Shown here: piece by piece, positions 62,670-64,000 of the stretch | Numbering within the stretch: the first letter of the stretch is position 1 | Layout: every line of letters starts with the position of its first letter | NCBI RefSeq assembly: GCF_933775445.1 | Contig: NC_065878.1 | Location: 1,262,001-1,326,000 of the forward strand | Direction: 5' to 3' | DNA length: 64,000 bases | Source of the DNA: Argentina anserina | Lineage: Eukaryota > Streptophyta > Magnoliopsida > Rosales > Rosaceae | Translations under genes and position numbers: made by a program | Notes under the pieces: generated by a model | Seen by the model: only the letters and a program-made list of their open reading frames with translations | Database searches by the model: none | Told to the model about the DNA's origin: nothing

Positions 62670-63947
62670 TAATTTATAGAGAAATATTAAGAGCAGGAGA
62701 GATCAGGAAATAAAGTAACATTCTCCCCAACTGTCGATTTTGAATTCTCATTTTTCATGGTAATCAGCAAACCACATTTCAGACTTTCAAGTTATACAGT
62801 CAACACAATAGACTTAATCGCACGTTCTGGATGCATGCAGTTCATTAGGTTCCAATCAGTCATTGATGGATAGAAAACAGTAACAGTTTTTGAAATATCA
62901 ACAAAGGCAAGATTCGATGTAGACCTAAACATAAAAATAACATGAAAGTTGCAAGTAAATCAGATACAATGAGGGCAACTAGGATTGCCGTTTCCATTAT
63001 TAAAACAGATCATAATACCAGATAATATGAATGCCAACAGTATAACCAAACATAACCACAATTAACAAATAACAAGTGTACTGAAATAATAAAACAATCA
63101 AAATCCTAGAAATCACCTACTTATTAAATGCAGCCCGTCCAACCATAACGCCATGAGCTCCTTCTTTCCTTGCTGCATTGACCTGGAAATTTGAATGCAA
63201 TGGAAAGGGCATGAGAAAATAGTGATTGGAATCCATATAATGATTCGTGTCATTAAAATAGAAACATCAACAAAATCATTTTTGTCTGCAAAACCACTAG
63301 TATTAATAGCATGTATAATGACAAGTAGCCATACAATAGTACTTTAAAAAATGCTGTACTACATAATGACAAGTAGAAAGTAAGAAAACAATGTTTCAGA
63401 AAATGCAAGTTTTAAATATACCTTTTTCAGCAATAAGAAAATATAAGCAGAGACAACAGTCCGAGTTCCAACTGGCTTTATTTACCACTGAACTCAAGGG
63501 AAATCCTCAAAAAACAAAAATTTACAATAAAAAAAATATTATGTAATGGTTTACCTCTTCAATAGTGTTTATTCCACCATTTATTGTAAATCTTAAGTCT
63601 GGAAAGTCACGCAAGAGGCCATAGAAGTACTCATATCTGCAAATAAAGTAAATGCAAAGTGTGACCTATTGATTTTTATTTATCTAAGCATTCCCAAGAT
63701 ACCTGTAGTTTCTTTTTGGTCATGTTAGAACAATGGTATTAGGTTAAGCATAACAGGAACTTAATTAATACCAACACATCAGTTAATCCGCATGTAACCT
63801 CACAATAAATGAATTTACACATCACGTACTTAAGAGGTGGAATACTTCGATTTTCAGCTGGGCTGATTCCATTCAGCAGTGCCTTCCGAGAATGTATGAT
63901 GAAGTGCCTAGTTGGTGATTGAGAAGAAACTTTATAAATAAAATCAC
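60314..63947 (-). CDS. tRNA-dihydrouridine synthase, DusA type, 3' exons
   Basis: Minus-strand exons 63947-63830, 63636-63555, 63182-63121, 61497-61424, 61322-61242, 60685-60605 and 60478-60314 have GT-AG borders; earlier exons lie beyond the window. The first shows FIIHSRKALLNGISPAENR, the second FTINGGINTIEE and the third GVMVGRAAFNN, the FMN-binding TIM-barrel end of DusA. The rest is the C-terminal helical domain. The enzyme reduces uridine in the tRNA D-loop using FMN. Phases agree except in exon 61497-61424: three C at 61440-61442 put LTRRQ one base out of frame relative to its neighbours, an apparent +1 frameshift. It may be a sequencing error or a disabling change. A 1.6-kb intron holds a MITE. 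Confidence 0.82.
61614..62508. mobile_element. MITE-like element in a Dus intron
   Basis: The 895-bp element has inverted ends CTATGTTGCACGGA / TCCGTGCAACATAG (14 bp, perfect). It is flanked by GTATAGCC and TTATAGCC (7 of 8 bases), which fits a hAT-like 8-bp duplication. Many GACACG/CGTGTC motifs lie near both ends. It contains a minisatellite (61880-62165) and no transposase. Confidence 0.8.
61880..62165. repeat. Pyrimidine-rich minisatellite
   Basis: Interspersed short units CTCCTGC, CCCCTGC, CAGCCT and CAGCTCC are reiterated for nearly 300 bp with almost complete purine/pyrimidine strand bias apart from regular AG/TG steps. The minus strand between about 61970 and 62010 has five G4-5 runs separated by CA. 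Long frames across it are low-complexity artefacts. Confidence 0.9.
62639..62672. repeat. (AAT)n microsatellite in a Dus intron
   Basis: About eleven trinucleotide units, the last interrupted by TGAT. Confidence 0.95.
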
Positions 63948-64000
63948 CTGAAAAGGAGATGAGGGTGGGACAACGAAGTGAGGATGCAAATACAGCAACA

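Overview
The window is plant nuclear DNA. Genes have GT-AG introns, and several transposon classes are nested inside one another. The two chalcone synthase genes are very close to the CHS type I know from Rosaceae (rose/strawberry relatives), so a rosaceous eudicot is my best guess; the family assignment is inference.

Layout. (1) 1-6864: 3' half of a Ty3/gypsy element of the Tat type (RNase H-integrase, a spliced antisense gene, an eight-copy 64-bp tandem repeat, PPT and 3' LTR). (2) 6865-9300: decayed Ty1/copia remnant carrying a hAT-type MITE with a perfect 8-bp target duplication. (3) 10739-13064: intact eight-exon polygalacturonase gene. (4) 18090-13532 (minus): intact seven-exon actin-related protein 7 gene. 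(5) 18488-24910: complete Tnt1/Tork-like copia element (minus, TSD TTCGG) with an internal ~1.03-kb tandem duplication, apparently inserted in an unidentified plus-strand gene. (6) 26960-46070: three tandem units, each a CHS locus plus all or part of a neighbouring gene ('gene X'). Unit 1 has intact CHS and a gene X scrap split by a second copia element, which itself holds a Harbinger MITE. Unit 2 has only CHS pseudogene pieces, two of them head to head. Unit 3 has intact CHS and complete gene X. (7) 47236-47306: a tRNA-Thr(UGU)-like gene. (8) about 47870-59180: a decayed, nearly complete endogenous caulimovirid of florendovirus-like layout, interrupted by a solo LTR, a CACTA element and a second LTR-like insertion. 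(9) 63947-60314 (minus): 3' exons of a DusA-type tRNA-dihydrouridine synthase gene with an apparent frameshift, and an intronic MITE holding a G-quadruplex-prone minisatellite.

Function. The two CHS genes supply the first committed step of flavonoid synthesis, and their upstream regions carry G-box and MYB-type (ACCTACC) elements. Polygalacturonase acts in the cell wall, ARP7 in nuclear chromatin remodelling, and the Dus protein in tRNA modification. They share no pathway. The most notable structures are the endogenous pararetrovirus, the CHS triplication with inverted pseudogene arms, and the Tat element's antisense gene and satellite-like repeat. Coordinates of spliced genes were derived by hand from splice sites and reading frame.
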